From the NCBI RefSeq assembly GCF_008807415.1, contig NZ_CP043626.1, forward strand, positions 3,596,001 to 3,660,000: a stretch of 64,000 nucleotides of DNA, read 5' to 3'. Of this stretch, positions 32,001 to 41,178 are shown one piece after another. This stretch comes from Pseudomonas denitrificans (nom. rej.). Lineage in GTDB: Bacteria; Pseudomonadota; Gammaproteobacteria; Pseudomonadales; Pseudomonadaceae. Position 1 is the first letter of the stretch. Each line of letters starts with the position of its first letter. The position numbers and the translations under genes are program-made. The notes below the pieces were generated by a model. That model was not told where the DNA came from. It worked only from the letters and a program-made list of their open reading frames with translations, and did not search any database.

Positions 32001-32705
32001 ATGTCAGACCTTTCCGCGTTCCCCATCACCCGCAAATGGCCCGCCGAACACCCTGACCGCCTGCAGCTGTACTCGCTGCCCACGCCCAACGGCGTGAAGG
32101 TATCGATCATGCTGGAAGAGCTTGGCCTGCCCTACGAGCCGCACCTGGTCAGCTTCGAGCGCAACGACCAGATGTCCCCGGAATTTCTCTCGCTGAACCC
32201 GAACAACAAGATCCCGGCGATCCTCGACCCCAACGGCCCGGACGGAAAACCCCTGGCGCTGTTCGAGTCCGGCGCGATCCTGGTCTACCTCGCCGACAAG
32301 ACCGACTCGCTGATCGCCCCCGGCGCCAGCGGCCGCTATGAAACCCTGCAATGGCTGATGTTCCAGATGGGCGGGATCGGCCCGATGTTCGGCCAGATCG
32401 GCTTCTTCAACAAATTCGCCGGCAAGGACTACGAGGACAAGCGCCCGCTGCAGCGCTACGTGGACGAGTCCAAGCGCCTGCTGAGCGTGCTCGACCGCCA
32501 CCTCGAAGGCCGCGACTGGATCATGGGCGAACGCTACACCATCGCCGACATCGCCACCTTCCCGTGGATCCGCAACCTGGTCGGTTTCTACGAGGCCGGC
32601 GATCTGGTGGGTTTCGACAGCTTCCACAACGTGAAGCGTGTGCTGGAGAAATTCCTCGCACGGCCGGCGGTGCAGCGCGGGCTGAACATCCCCAAGCGCG
32701 ACTGA
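32001..32705 (+). CDS. Glutathione S-transferase-like protein (YfcG/YghU type)
   Basis: A 234-residue GST-fold protein. The N-terminal thioredoxin-like domain reads LQLYSLPTPNGVKVSIMLEE, with the usual LNPNNKIPAILD loop and cis-Pro, and ESGAILVYLAD. The C-terminal helical domain has YTIADIATFPWIRN. Members of this type act as glutathione-dependent disulfide oxidoreductases rather than classic transferases, because the Thr/Asn-containing PTPNG loop replaces a catalytic Tyr. ATG 32001 follows GGAGT. Confidence 0.9.
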   Translation: MSDLSAFPITRKWPAEHPDRLQLYSLPTPNGVKVSIMLEELGLPYEPHLVSFERNDQMSPEFLSLNPNNKIPAILDPNGPDGKPLALFESGAILVYLADKTDSLIAPGASGRYETLQWLMFQMGGIGPMFGQIGFFNKFAGKDYEDKRPLQRYVDESKRLLSVLDRHLEGRDWIMGERYTIADIATFPWIRNLVGFYEAGDLVGFDSFHNVKRVLEKFLARPAVQRGLNIPKRD

Positions 32706-32720
32706 TCTCGGAATATTTCC

Positions 32721-32769
32721 TGCAGGAGCGCGCCATGCGCGCGAATCGCGGGCATGGCGCGCTCCTACA
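32721..32769. repeat. REP-like palindrome
   Basis: A perfect 14-bp inverted repeat GGAGCGCGCCATGC/GCATGGCGCGCTCC (32725-32738 with 32752-32765) flanked by TGCA and TACA. It lies between the convergent GST and HrpA genes and may also act as a transcription barrier. Confidence 0.75.
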
Positions 32770-32783
32770 GGGGACTCCACAGG

Positions 32784-35700
32784 TCAGGCCTCGACCTGGC
32801 TCCACTGCTTCGACAGGCGCTTGTCCGACACCGGCACCTTCGTCCCCAATTGCTGGGCGAACAGCGAGACGCGGTATTCCTCCAGCATCCAGCGGTACAT
32901 CACCAGTTCCGGGTCGCGCTTGCCTTCCTGGGCGTGCTTGGCCAGGCGCGCCGAGTACTGTTCCCAGTAGCCGGCCATCTCGCCGCTCCACACGCGGTCG
33001 CGCTGGACCTGCCCGGCGACCTTGTCCAGACGCTGCTCGACCGCCTTCAGGTAGCGCGGGTATTCCTTCAGCCATTCCAGCGGCGTATCGCGGACGAAGC
33101 CTGGGTAGACCAGCTTGGCCAGCTGCCCCTTCACGTCGTTCAGCGGCACCGTCATGGCTAGGTCGACCTTGCCTTTGAAGCGCTTCTGCAGGCCGTGCCA
33201 GAGCTTGAGGATTTCCAGGGTCAGACGGGCGATGCGCTCGGCGTGTTCGGTCCAGGCGCCGCGCTTCTTCTCGGCCAGCGACGCGAGCCCGGCGCCATCG
33301 CGCGGCAGGTTGCTTTCGCCGTCGAGAATGGCGCTCTCCAGGCTGGCCAGCAGGATGTCCTCCACCAGCGACTCGACGCGGCCCAGTTCGCGGTAGAGCA
33401 GGCCCATGTCGGTCTGGCCCGGCAGCTTGCTGCGCAGGAACTTGGCCGGCTCCGCGAGCTGTTGCAGCAGCAGGCGCTGCAGGGCGCGGCGGTGCTGGTA
33501 GTCGGCCTCGGCCTGGGTCGGGAAACGGTTTTCCTTCACCACGCCGGCCTCTTCCACCAGCGCCGGGTAGACCGTCATCGACAGCCCGGCGACCTTCTGC
33601 TGGAGCTTCTCCGCGACTTCGCCAAAGCCCTTGGCTTCCACCGGCTTCTGCGGCTTGTCCGCCTGCGGGATCGCCAGCGCGGCCTGGCTGGCCTCGGCGA
33701 AGCGCGCGGTGAGTTCAACGAGGTCGCGGCCTTCGCCGAGGAACTTGCCACGGGCGTCGACCACTTCGATGTTCATCCGCAGGTGGCTTTCCACCTGAGT
33801 CTCGGCCTCCGCCCAGGCTTCTTCCGGTACGCGGCTGCCGGTCATGCGCTGCAGCTCGCGGCCGAGGGATTCGGACAACCCGCCCTCGGCGAAGACCATC
33901 TTGCCCAGCGCGGCGCGGACGAAGTCCGGCACCGGCACGAAATTCTTGCGGATCGCCTTCGGCAGGCTGCGCACCAGCTCGATGCACTTGGCCTCCAGCA
34001 GCCCCGGCACCAGCCATTCCAGGCGTTCGGCGGGCAGCTGCGGCAGCAGCGGAGCCGGCACGCGCACGGTCACGCCGTCGCGCACGTGGCCGGGCTCGAA
34101 GTGGTAGGTGAGCGGCAGCTGCAGGTCGCCCAGGCGCAGGCGGTCCGGGTAGAGGCCGGCGGTGACTTCGCTGGCGTCGCGGGCGAGGACGTCTTCCTCG
34201 CGCATGATCAGCAGGTCCGGCTGCTGCTTGTGCTCACGCTCGTACCACTTCTCGAAGCTGGCGGACTGGCAGATGTCCGCCGGCAGGCGCTCGTCGTAGT
34301 AGGCGAACAGGGTTTCCTCGTCGGCGAGGATGTCGCGCCGGCGTGCCTTGGCTTCCAGCTCGTCGAGCTTCTCCAGCAACTGGCGGTTGGCTGCCAGGCA
34401 CTTGGCGCGGCTGTTGATCTCGCCACGCACCAGCGCCTCGCGGATGAACATCTCGCGGGACACCGGCGCGTCGATCGGGCCGTAGTTCACCGGGCGACGG
34501 CCGATGATGATCAGGCCGTAGAGGGTGACCTGCTCGTAGGCCACCACCTGGCCACGGCGTTTTTCCCAGTGCGGCTCCAGGTAGTTTTTCTTCACCAGGT
34601 GCCCGGCCAGCGGCTCCAGCCAGTCCGGCTCGATCTTCGCGACCATGCGGGCAAACAGCTTGGTGGTCTCCACCAGCTCGGCGGCCATGATCCATTGCGG
34701 CTTCTTGCGACCGATCACGCTGGAGGGGTGAATCCAGAAACGCCTCTGGCGCGCGCCGAGGTAATCGCCCTCCTCCGCCTTCTGGCCTATCTGGCTGAGC
34801 AGGCCGGAGAGGATCGCCTTGTGCACGGCGGCGTAGTCGATGTCACGGGCCTTCGGCTCGTCCGCCTTGGCGACCGGCTGACGGCCACGGTTGTCGTGCT
34901 GCGTGGCCTGCGCGCGAGCGGGCTCGTTCTTGCGCTGGGCGCCGTCAGATTTGGAGCCGAAGGGCAGCTGCAGTTCGCGGCAGATCAGCGTCAGCTGGCG
35001 GTGCGCATCGCGCCATTCGCGAAGGCGCAGGTAATTCAGGAAGTTCTTCCGGCACCAGTTGCGCAGCGGGTTGGAGCCCAGCGCCTGGCGCTGCTCCTCG
35101 AAGCCGCGCCAGAGGTTGATCAGCGCCGCGAAGTCCGAGTCCGGGTCCTTCCACTGCGCGTGGGCCTGGTCGGCGGCCTGCTGGCGGTCCATCGGCCGCT
35201 CGCGCGGGTCCTGCACGGACAGCGCGCTGGCCACGGTGAGCACTTCGGGCAGGCTGCCCAGTTGCGCCGCTTCCAGCAGCATGCGGCCCAGCCGCGGGTC
35301 GATGGGCAGGCGCGCCAGCTGGCGGCCCAGCGGCGCCAGCTGGCCCTCGCGGTTCACCGCCGAGAGCTCCTGCAGCAGGGTGAAGCCGTCGTTGATCGCC
35401 TTGCCGTCCGGCGGCTCGATGAAGGGGAAGGCCTCGATGTCACCCAGGCGCAGGTGCAGCATCTGCAGGATCACCGCCGCGAGGTTGGTGCGCAGGATTT
35501 CCGGATCGGTGAAGGCCGGGCGGCCGTTGAAGTCTTCCTCGCTGTACAGGCGCACGCAGATGCCCGGCTCGACCCGGCCGCAACGGCCCTTGCGCTGGTT
35601 GGCGCTGGCTTGCGAGACGGCTTCGATGGGCAGGCGCTGGACCTTGGCGCGATAGCTGTAGCGGCTGATCCGCGCGGTGCCGCTGTCGATCACGTAGCGG

Positions 35701-36803
35701 ATGCCCGGCACCGTCAGCGAGGTTTCCGCGACGTTGGTGGCGAGCACGATCTTGCGCCCCGGCATGGGCGCGAAGATCTTCTGCTGCTCGGCCGGTGTCA
35801 GCCGCGCATAGAGCGGCAGCACTTCGGTGTGGCGCAGGTTGGCCTTGCGCAGCATGTCGGCGGCGTCGCGAATCTCGCGCTCACCGGGGAGGAACACCAG
35901 CACGTCGCCGGGGCGCTTGCCGATTTCGCGCTCGTGGGCGGCGATCTCGTCCAGCGCGCGGAGGATGCCCTGGTCCACGGAGAGGTCGTCGAACAGCGCT
36001 TCGCCGTCCTCGTCTACTTCCGCCGCCAGCGGGCGGTACCAGGTGTCCACCGGGTAGGTGCGCCCCGAGACCTCGACGATGGGCGCATCGCCAAAGTGTT
36101 TGGAGAAGCGTTCCAGGTCGATGGTCGCCGACGTGATGATCAGCTTCAGGTCCGGCCGGCGGTGCAGCAGGGTTTTCAGGAAGCCGAGCAGGAAGTCGAT
36201 GTTCAGGCTGCGTTCGTGGGCTTCGTCGACGATGATCGTGTCGTAGCGCTCGAGGTAACGGTCATGCTGGGTCTCGGCCAGCAGGATGCCGTCGGTCATC
36301 AGCTTGATCAGCGTGCTGTCGTCGCTCTGGTCTTCGAAACGCACCTGGTAGCCAACCAGCGAACCCAGCGGCGTGCCGATCTCCTCGGCAACGCGGGTCG
36401 CCACGCTGCGCGCGGCGAGCCGGCGCGGCTGGGTGTGGCCGATCAGGCCATGGGTGCCACGGCCCAGCTCCAGGCAGATCTTCGGCAGCTGGGTGGTCTT
36501 GCCCGAGCCGGTCTCGCCGGCGATCACCACCACCTGGCTCTTTTCCAGCGCGGCCTTGATCTCGTCGCGCTTGGCGGCGATGGGCAGGCTGTCGTCGTAG
36601 CGGATCTTCGGGATGCTCGCACGACGTGCCTCGGCCTTGGCGCAGGAGGCCTGGAAGCGCTCGGCCCACTGGGCGAGCTTGGCCTCGTCGGGGTGCTTGC
36701 GCAGTTCGTGGAGCTGCCGGCGCAGGCGATGGCGGTCGCGGATCATCGCGTGATCCATGCGCTGCAGGAGCTGTTCGGGGGTCGGCGTACTGTCTGTGGT
36801 CAT
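32784..36803 (-). CDS. hrpA: ATP-dependent RNA helicase HrpA
   Basis: A 1339-residue DEAH-box helicase, near the length of E. coli HrpA (about 1300). Motifs run in order: Walker A GETGSGKTTQLP, the TQPRRLAA block, DEAHERSLN (DEAH), TSATIDLERF (SAT) and QRKGRCGRVEPG (motif VI). A helicase-associated and OB-fold region follows, then the large DUF3418-type C-terminal domain. HrpA rescues stalled ribosomes and affects fimbrial mRNA processing in E. coli. The start is ATG 36803 (MTTDSTPTPEQ); ATG 36818 (MPAKP) is nearly as likely, and neither has a strong ribosome site. Confidence 0.95.
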   Translation of the reverse strand: MTTDSTPTPEQLLQRMDHAMIRDRHRLRRQLHELRKHPDEAKLAQWAERFQASCAKAEARRASIPKIRYDDSLPIAAKRDEIKAALEKSQVVVIAGETGSGKTTQLPKICLELGRGTHGLIGHTQPRRLAARSVATRVAEEIGTPLGSLVGYQVRFEDQSDDSTLIKLMTDGILLAETQHDRYLERYDTIIVDEAHERSLNIDFLLGFLKTLLHRRPDLKLIITSATIDLERFSKHFGDAPIVEVSGRTYPVDTWYRPLAAEVDEDGEALFDDLSVDQGILRALDEIAAHEREIGKRPGDVLVFLPGEREIRDAADMLRKANLRHTEVLPLYARLTPAEQQKIFAPMPGRKIVLATNVAETSLTVPGIRYVIDSGTARISRYSYRAKVQRLPIEAVSQASANQRKGRCGRVEPGICVRLYSEEDFNGRPAFTDPEILRTNLAAVILQMLHLRLGDIEAFPFIEPPDGKAINDGFTLLQELSAVNREGQLAPLGRQLARLPIDPRLGRMLLEAAQLGSLPEVLTVASALSVQDPRERPMDRQQAADQAHAQWKDPDSDFAALINLWRGFEEQRQALGSNPLRNWCRKNFLNYLRLREWRDAHRQLTLICRELQLPFGSKSDGAQRKNEPARAQATQHDNRGRQPVAKADEPKARDIDYAAVHKAILSGLLSQIGQKAEEGDYLGARQRRFWIHPSSVIGRKKPQWIMAAELVETTKLFARMVAKIEPDWLEPLAGHLVKKNYLEPHWEKRRGQVVAYEQVTLYGLIIIGRRPVNYGPIDAPVSREMFIREALVRGEINSRAKCLAANRQLLEKLDELEAKARRRDILADEETLFAYYDERLPADICQSASFEKWYEREHKQQPDLLIMREEDVLARDASEVTAGLYPDRLRLGDLQLPLTYHFEPGHVRDGVTVRVPAPLLPQLPAERLEWLVPGLLEAKCIELVRSLPKAIRKNFVPVPDFVRAALGKMVFAEGGLSESLGRELQRMTGSRVPEEAWAEAETQVESHLRMNIEVVDARGKFLGEGRDLVELTARFAEASQAALAIPQADKPQKPVEAKGFGEVAEKLQQKVAGLSMTVYPALVEEAGVVKENRFPTQAEADYQHRRALQRLLLQQLAEPAKFLRSKLPGQTDMGLLYRELGRVESLVEDILLASLESAILDGESNLPRDGAGLASLAEKKRGAWTEHAERIARLTLEILKLWHGLQKRFKGKVDLAMTVPLNDVKGQLAKLVYPGFVRDTPLEWLKEYPRYLKAVEQRLDKVAGQVQRDRVWSGEMAGYWEQYSARLAKHAQEGKRDPELVMYRWMLEEYRVSLFAQQLGTKVPVSDKRLSKQWSQVEA

Positions 36804-36911
36804 CGGCTTCGCGGGCATCAGGCGGGAGCGGCGCGAGCAGGTGCGGAGCCGGTCCCTGGAATGGGCTGTCATGGCGACAATTCGGGAATTGTCGCAAAAG
36901 ACCGGCACGGG

Positions 36912-36960
36912 CCGCCAATCCGATTGCTTGGCGACCCGGATTGGCGGGGCGTTGCGCCCC
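36912..36960. terminator. Inverted repeats between HrpA and the chemoreceptor gene
   Basis: An 11-bp stem CCGCCAATCCG/CGGATTGGCGG (36912-36922 with 36937-36947) and an adjacent GGGGC/GCCCC hairpin lie just after the chemoreceptor stop. There is no good T-run, so termination is uncertain; a REP-type element is possible. Confidence 0.4.
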
Positions 36961-36966
36961 GCCGGA

Positions 36967-38652
36967 TCAGATGCGGAACTGGCCGACCAGCTGGCGCAGG
37001 CGCTCTCCCAGCCCGTTCAGTTCGGTCGCGGTGCGCGCGCCCTTGGCCGCGTCGTCCGCCACGCTGTCCACGCCGCCGGCAATCTGGTGCACGCTGCGGT
37101 TGATCTCCTCGGCCACCGCGGTCTGCTCCTCGGCGGCGCTGGCGATCTGCGCGTTCATCGAGTTGATGGTGCCGATCAGCTGGGCGATGGCGTCCAGCGA
37201 CTGGCCGGCCTGGTTGGCCTGGCCACGGGTGCGCTCGGCCATGTCGCTGGCGCGCTGCATGGCACTCACCGAGCCTTCCGTGGTGCCGCGCAGGCGGTCG
37301 ATCATCTGCTGGATTTCCCCGGTGCTCTGCTGGGTGCGGCTGGCCAGGGCGCGGACTTCGTCGGCGACCACGGCGAAACCACGTCCGGCCTCGCCGGCAC
37401 GGGCGGCTTCGATGGCGGCGTTGAGCGCCAGCAGATTGGTCTGCTCGGCAATGGAACGGATCACTTCCAGCACGCCGACGATGCCCTGAACATCCTGGCG
37501 CAGGGTGTCGAGGGAGTCGCTGCTGCTGCGCACCTCACCCGCCAGGTCGTTGATCTGCGCGACGCACAGGTCCACTTCTCGCTTGGCCGCCTGGCCTTCG
37601 CGGTCGGTCTGCTGAGCGGCATCGGCCGCCTGTTGCGCGCTACGCGCCACTTCCTGGGCGGCGGCGGTCATCTCGTTGATGGCGGTGGCGACCTGGTCGG
37701 TCTCGTGGCGCTGGCCATCCATCGCGCGTTCGGAGCGCTGCGCCTGCTGGGCCACGTCGCCCACCAGCCCGGACAACTGCTGGGTGGTACCGGCGACCTG
37801 CTGGACCAGTACATGGATCTTCTCGACGAAACGGTTGAACGAGCCGGCCAGCTCGCCCAGCTCGTCATGGCGACCGAGGTTCAGGCGGTGAGTCAGGTTG
37901 CCGTCTCCGGCGGCCATGTCGTCGAGGTTGTCGCGCACCTGCACGATAGGCTGGACGATGGTGCGGCTGAACAGCCCGGCGAGCACGCCGATCACCACCA
38001 GCAGCGCCAGCGCCGCGCCGCCCATGAGCAGCAGCAGGTTGTCGATCTTGGCGTCGAAGGCGGCGCCGGCCTCCTTCACTTCACGCTCGACGTCGTCGAG
38101 GTTCAGCGAGGTGCCGAACACCAAATTCCACTTGGGCAGGAAGTGGGCATAGCCGATCTTCGGCACGATGGCGTTGCCGCCCGGCAGCGTGAAGCTGTAG
38201 CGCACGTAATGCTGGCCACTCTGACCCGCCGCCACCAGCTCGCGGATGGCGTAGACGCCATTGGGATCGCGATAGGTGCTGAAGTCCTCGCCCAGGCGCT
38301 CGTCGCTGGTGCCCTGGAAGACGCGCACGGAGCGGGTGTCGTAGCCCCAGAAGTAGCCGCCCTTGCCGTACTCGAGGCGCTTGAGGATCGCGATGCCCTG
38401 TTCGCGCGCCTGGGCATCACCCTGGGTGGCGGCCTGGTAGACCGGGCCGACGGCAGCCAGCGCCACGTCGACGAAGTTCTTCAGCTGGGCTTCGCGGTCC
38501 TGAGTGAGGTTCTCGCGGATCTGCGCTTCCTGCTGGCTCGCCAGCTGCTTCAGGGCAACAGTGGAAATGGCGCACAACAGCAGGGTCAGGAGGAGGATCG
38601 GCACGATGGCCAGGAGCAGGACCTTGGCGCGCAAACGGAGGGCAGTGTTCAA
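36967..38652 (-). CDS. Methyl-accepting chemotaxis protein with a single Cache domain
   Basis: A 561-residue chemoreceptor: span 1 ([17 protein letters not shown]), a periplasmic sCache_2-type domain (GGYFWGYDT, then GWAKIFGTSLN-like [15 protein letters not shown]), span 2 ([19 protein letters not shown]), HAMP and a signalling domain with the conserved hairpin tip [20 protein letters not shown]. The ligand is probably a small organic acid. TTG 38652 was chosen because TGAGGTG lies six bases upstream; an ATG at 38697 sits inside the fadD1 terminator without a ribosome site. Near the fadD genes, but separated by that terminator. Confidence 0.9.
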   Translation of the reverse strand: MNTALRLRAKVLLLAIVPILLLTLLLCAISTVALKQLASQQEAQIRENLTQDREAQLKNFVDVALAAVGPVYQAATQGDAQAREQGIAILKRLEYGKGGYFWGYDTRSVRVFQGTSDERLGEDFSTYRDPNGVYAIRELVAAGQSGQHYVRYSFTLPGGNAIVPKIGYAHFLPKWNLVFGTSLNLDDVEREVKEAGAAFDAKIDNLLLLMGGAALALLVVIGVLAGLFSRTIVQPIVQVRDNLDDMAAGDGNLTHRLNLGRHDELGELAGSFNRFVEKIHVLVQQVAGTTQQLSGLVGDVAQQAQRSERAMDGQRHETDQVATAINEMTAAAQEVARSAQQAADAAQQTDREGQAAKREVDLCVAQINDLAGEVRSSSDSLDTLRQDVQGIVGVLEVIRSIAEQTNLLALNAAIEAARAGEAGRGFAVVADEVRALASRTQQSTGEIQQMIDRLRGTTEGSVSAMQRASDMAERTRGQANQAGQSLDAIAQLIGTINSMNAQIASAAEEQTAVAEEINRSVHQIAGGVDSVADDAAKGARTATELNGLGERLRQLVGQFRI

Positions 38653-38698
38653 GGCGTTCACCTCAGGCAGATAAGGGACATGGCTTCCTTGCCCCATC

Positions 38699-38723
38699 AA
38701 AAAACCCGCCTTGCGGCGGGTTT
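38699..38723 (-). terminator. Terminator of fadD1
   Basis: Stem AAACCCGCC/GGCGGGTTT with a 4-base loop (38702-38723); on the minus strand it is followed by a T-run (38704-38699). It lies 14 bases after the fadD1 stop. Confidence 0.92.
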
Positions 38724-38736
38724 CTTGTATATCGGC

Positions 38737-40422
38737 TTAAGCCCTGATCTTCTTGAGCTCTTCGTCGCGCAATTCGCGGCGCAGGATCTTGCCGACGTTG
38801 GTGGTCGGCAGGCTGTCGCGGAACTCCACGGACTTGGGACGCTTGTAACCGGTGAGGTTGTCGTGCATGTGCTGCATGACTTGCTCCTTGGTCAGGGTGA
38901 CGCCCGGCTTGGACACCACGAAGACCTTGATCGCCTCGCCGGACTTCTCGTCCGGGATGCCGATGGCGGCGCACTGCAGCACGCCCGGCAGGGTGGCGAG
39001 CACGTCTTCCAGCTCGTTGGGGTAAACGTTGAAGCCCGACACCAGGATCATGTCCTTCTTGCGGTCGACGATACGCATGTAGCCGTCTTCCTGGATGATC
39101 GCGATATCGCCGGTACGCAGCCAGCCGTCCTTGTCGAGGATCTCGTCGGTGGCTTCCTGGCGCTGCCAGTAGCCCTTCATCACCTGCGGGCCCTTGACGC
39201 ACAGCTCGCCGCGCTCGCCCAGCGGCAGGTCCTGGCCGTCATCGCTGATGACCTTGCACTGGGTCGACGGAACCGGGATGCCGATGGTGCCGATCTGGAT
39301 GTTCTGGAACGGGTTTACCGAGACCACCGGGCTGGTTTCGGTCATGCCGTAACCTTCGCAGATGGCGCAGCCGGTGACGTCCTTCCAGCGCTCGGCAGCG
39401 GCCTGTTGCAGGGCCATGCCGCCGGAGAGGGTCAGCTTCAGTGCGGAGAAGTCCAGCTTGCGGAAGCCTTCGTTGTTGCACAGGCCGACGAACAGGGTGT
39501 TCAGGCCGACGAAGCCGGTGAACTTCCACTGCGAGAGTTCCTTGACCATGCTGGCCAGGTCGCGCGGGTTGGTCACCAGGATGTTGTGGTTGCCGGTGAG
39601 CATCATCGCCATGCAATGGAAGGTGAAGGCGTAGATGTGGTACAGCGGCAGCGGGGTGATGAGGATCTCGCAACCTTCGTTGAGGTTGGCGCCCATCAGT
39701 GCCTTGCACTGCAGCATGTTGGCGACCAGGTTGCGGTGGGTCAGCATCGCGCCCTTGGCCACGCCGGTGGTGCCACCGGTGTACTGCAGCACGGCGACGT
39801 CGTCGTTGTGCGGCGAGACTTCCTTCACCGCCTTGCCACGGCCCTTGGCCAGGACATCGGTGAGTTTCTGCGCATTGGGGATGTTGTAGGCCGGAACCAT
39901 CTTCTTGATGTTCCTGACCACGAAATTGACGATGAAGCGCTTGAGCGGCGGCAGCATGTCACCCACTTCGGTGACGATGACGTTGCGGATGCCGGTCTTG
40001 GGCAGCACTTCCTCGGCCAGGTGCGCCATGTTCGCCAGGCACACCAGCGCCTTGGCGCCGGAGTCGTTGAACTGGTGTTCCATTTCCCGCGCGGTGTACA
40101 GCGGGTTGGTGTTGACCACGACCAGGCCGGCGCGCATGGCGCCGAAGACCACGACCGGGTACTGGAGCACGTTGGGCAGCTGCACGGCGATGCGGTCGCC
40201 GGGCTTGAGATCGGTGTTCTGTTGCAGGTAGGCGGCGAAGTCCCCGGAGAGCTTGTACATCTCACCGTAGGTCAGGGTCTTGCCCAGGTTGCTGAAGGCA
40301 GGCTTGTCTGCAAAACGTTGGCAGGATTCTTTGAGTACCGCGAGGATGTTCGGGTACTGGTCAGCGTTGATCTCGGCAGCGATCCCCACTGGGTATTTGT
40401 CCTTCCAGAAATTGTCGGTCAT
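38737..40422 (-). CDS. fadD1: Long-chain fatty acid-CoA ligase FadD1
   Basis: A 561-residue acyl-CoA synthetase that activates fatty acids for beta-oxidation. The AMP-binding signature reads YTGGTTGVAKGAML, followed by EGYGMTETSP and the hinge/FACS region DGWLRTGDIA and DRKKDMILVSGFNVYPNE. In P. aeruginosa fadD1 and fadD2 are neighbours; FadD1 prefers longer chains. Here it is the copy distal to the lysophospholipase, matching the fadD1 place. The paralogue at 41179 is about two-thirds alike by eye. ATG 40422 has GGAGT upstream. Confidence 0.93.
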   Translation of the reverse strand: MTDNFWKDKYPVGIAAEINADQYPNILAVLKESCQRFADKPAFSNLGKTLTYGEMYKLSGDFAAYLQQNTDLKPGDRIAVQLPNVLQYPVVVFGAMRAGLVVVNTNPLYTAREMEHQFNDSGAKALVCLANMAHLAEEVLPKTGIRNVIVTEVGDMLPPLKRFIVNFVVRNIKKMVPAYNIPNAQKLTDVLAKGRGKAVKEVSPHNDDVAVLQYTGGTTGVAKGAMLTHRNLVANMLQCKALMGANLNEGCEILITPLPLYHIYAFTFHCMAMMLTGNHNILVTNPRDLASMVKELSQWKFTGFVGLNTLFVGLCNNEGFRKLDFSALKLTLSGGMALQQAAAERWKDVTGCAICEGYGMTETSPVVSVNPFQNIQIGTIGIPVPSTQCKVISDDGQDLPLGERGELCVKGPQVMKGYWQRQEATDEILDKDGWLRTGDIAIIQEDGYMRIVDRKKDMILVSGFNVYPNELEDVLATLPGVLQCAAIGIPDEKSGEAIKVFVVSKPGVTLTKEQVMQHMHDNLTGYKRPKSVEFRDSLPTTNVGKILRRELRDEELKKIRA

Positions 40423-40866
40423 GGAAGCCCACTCCTAAGCAACAGCTCATCTTTACCGCGTTCGCGGTTCTTTGTTGTGTTTATGTCGCTTTCCCCTGCT
40501 CGGGGAGCGAAAAGCGGGCCGAGATTAGCAGCTTTGAGAAACAGCGACCAGCACCAAACACAGCCTTGTCAGTAAGAAAAATGACCAGAGACAGGCTTTC
40601 CGGTCACCAACACTCCACTCGTCGGAAAAGCCCGTGCCAGAAGGCTCGCAGCCTTGTTGGATTGTCCGACAAAGTGGATTTCAGAGAAATGAAACCGGAA
40701 AAAAGATCGGAAAGTGCTCCTCGGACCGGTCGCCGCGACAGGGTATATCGTCGGAGTTCGATCAGGCGATTTCGCGCAGCTCCTCGCGGCGTCTTCAATG
40801 ATCTGCCTCAACACTCTCCGGGGCGGGATCTCGCAAAGTGCTGGTGCACTCTCCTGGAGAACCCTC
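40423..40866. other. Divergent intergenic region, fadD1 / YdcH-like gene
   Basis: About 440 bases upstream of fadD1 (minus) and the small YdcH-like gene (plus). The fadD1-proximal half is AT-richer and should hold its promoter. I saw no PsrA-type GAAAC/GTTTC palindrome, hairpin or small gene. Frames crossing the gap lack ribosome sites. Confidence 0.45.
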
Positions 40867-41103
40867 ATGTTTCCCGAATACCGCGAAAAGATTACCCGCC
40901 TGAAAGCCGAAGACCCGCATTTCGCCAAGCTCTTCCATAGCCACAACGATCTCGACCAGGAGATCAAGAACATGGAAGCCGGCATCACCCCTGCCTCCCA
41001 CGACACCATCGAGGCGCTGAAGAAGCAGAAGCTGCAGCTCAAGGACGACCTCTACGAGATCCTCCGCAAGAAGGAAGGTTGCTGTGGCGGCTGCGGCGGT
41101 TGA
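40867..41103 (+). CDS. YdcH/DUF465-family small protein
   Basis: A 78-residue helical protein of the YdcH (DUF465) type: KITRLKAEDPHFAKLFHSHN followed by DLDQEIKNMEAG and a long helix LKKQKLQLKDDLYEIL, the usual two-helix coiled-coil. It ends with a Cys-Gly tail, EGCCGGCGG, with three cysteines that could bind metal, an extra not general in the family. ATG 40867 follows GGAGA. Function of the family is unknown. A strong terminator follows. Confidence 0.88.
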   Translation: MFPEYREKITRLKAEDPHFAKLFHSHNDLDQEIKNMEAGITPASHDTIEALKKQKLQLKDDLYEILRKKEGCCGGCGG

Positions 41104-41130
41104 CCAGCCCAGGCTGACAACCGGCAATAA

Positions 41131-41164
41131 AAAAGGGGGCTGATCCAGGATCAGCCCCCTTTTT
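41131..41164. terminator. Bidirectional terminator between YdcH-like gene and fadD2
   Basis: Sixteen-bp near-perfect stem AAAAGGGGGCTGATCC/GGATCAGCCCCCTTTT (41131-41146 with 41149-41164), with A-run and T-run on both sides, so it can stop both convergent transcripts. Confidence 0.95.
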
Positions 41165-41178
41165 CATTCACGCTCGCT

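Noticed and set aside
33195..37103. 1302-codon plus-strand frame opposite hrpA
   Set aside because: It is the antisense shadow of a GC-rich gene; His/Leu/Gln/Arg-rich composition and no motifs.
36757..40575. 1272-codon plus-strand frame across the chemoreceptor and fadD1
   Set aside because: Runs antisense through two clear genes and a terminator; shadow frame.
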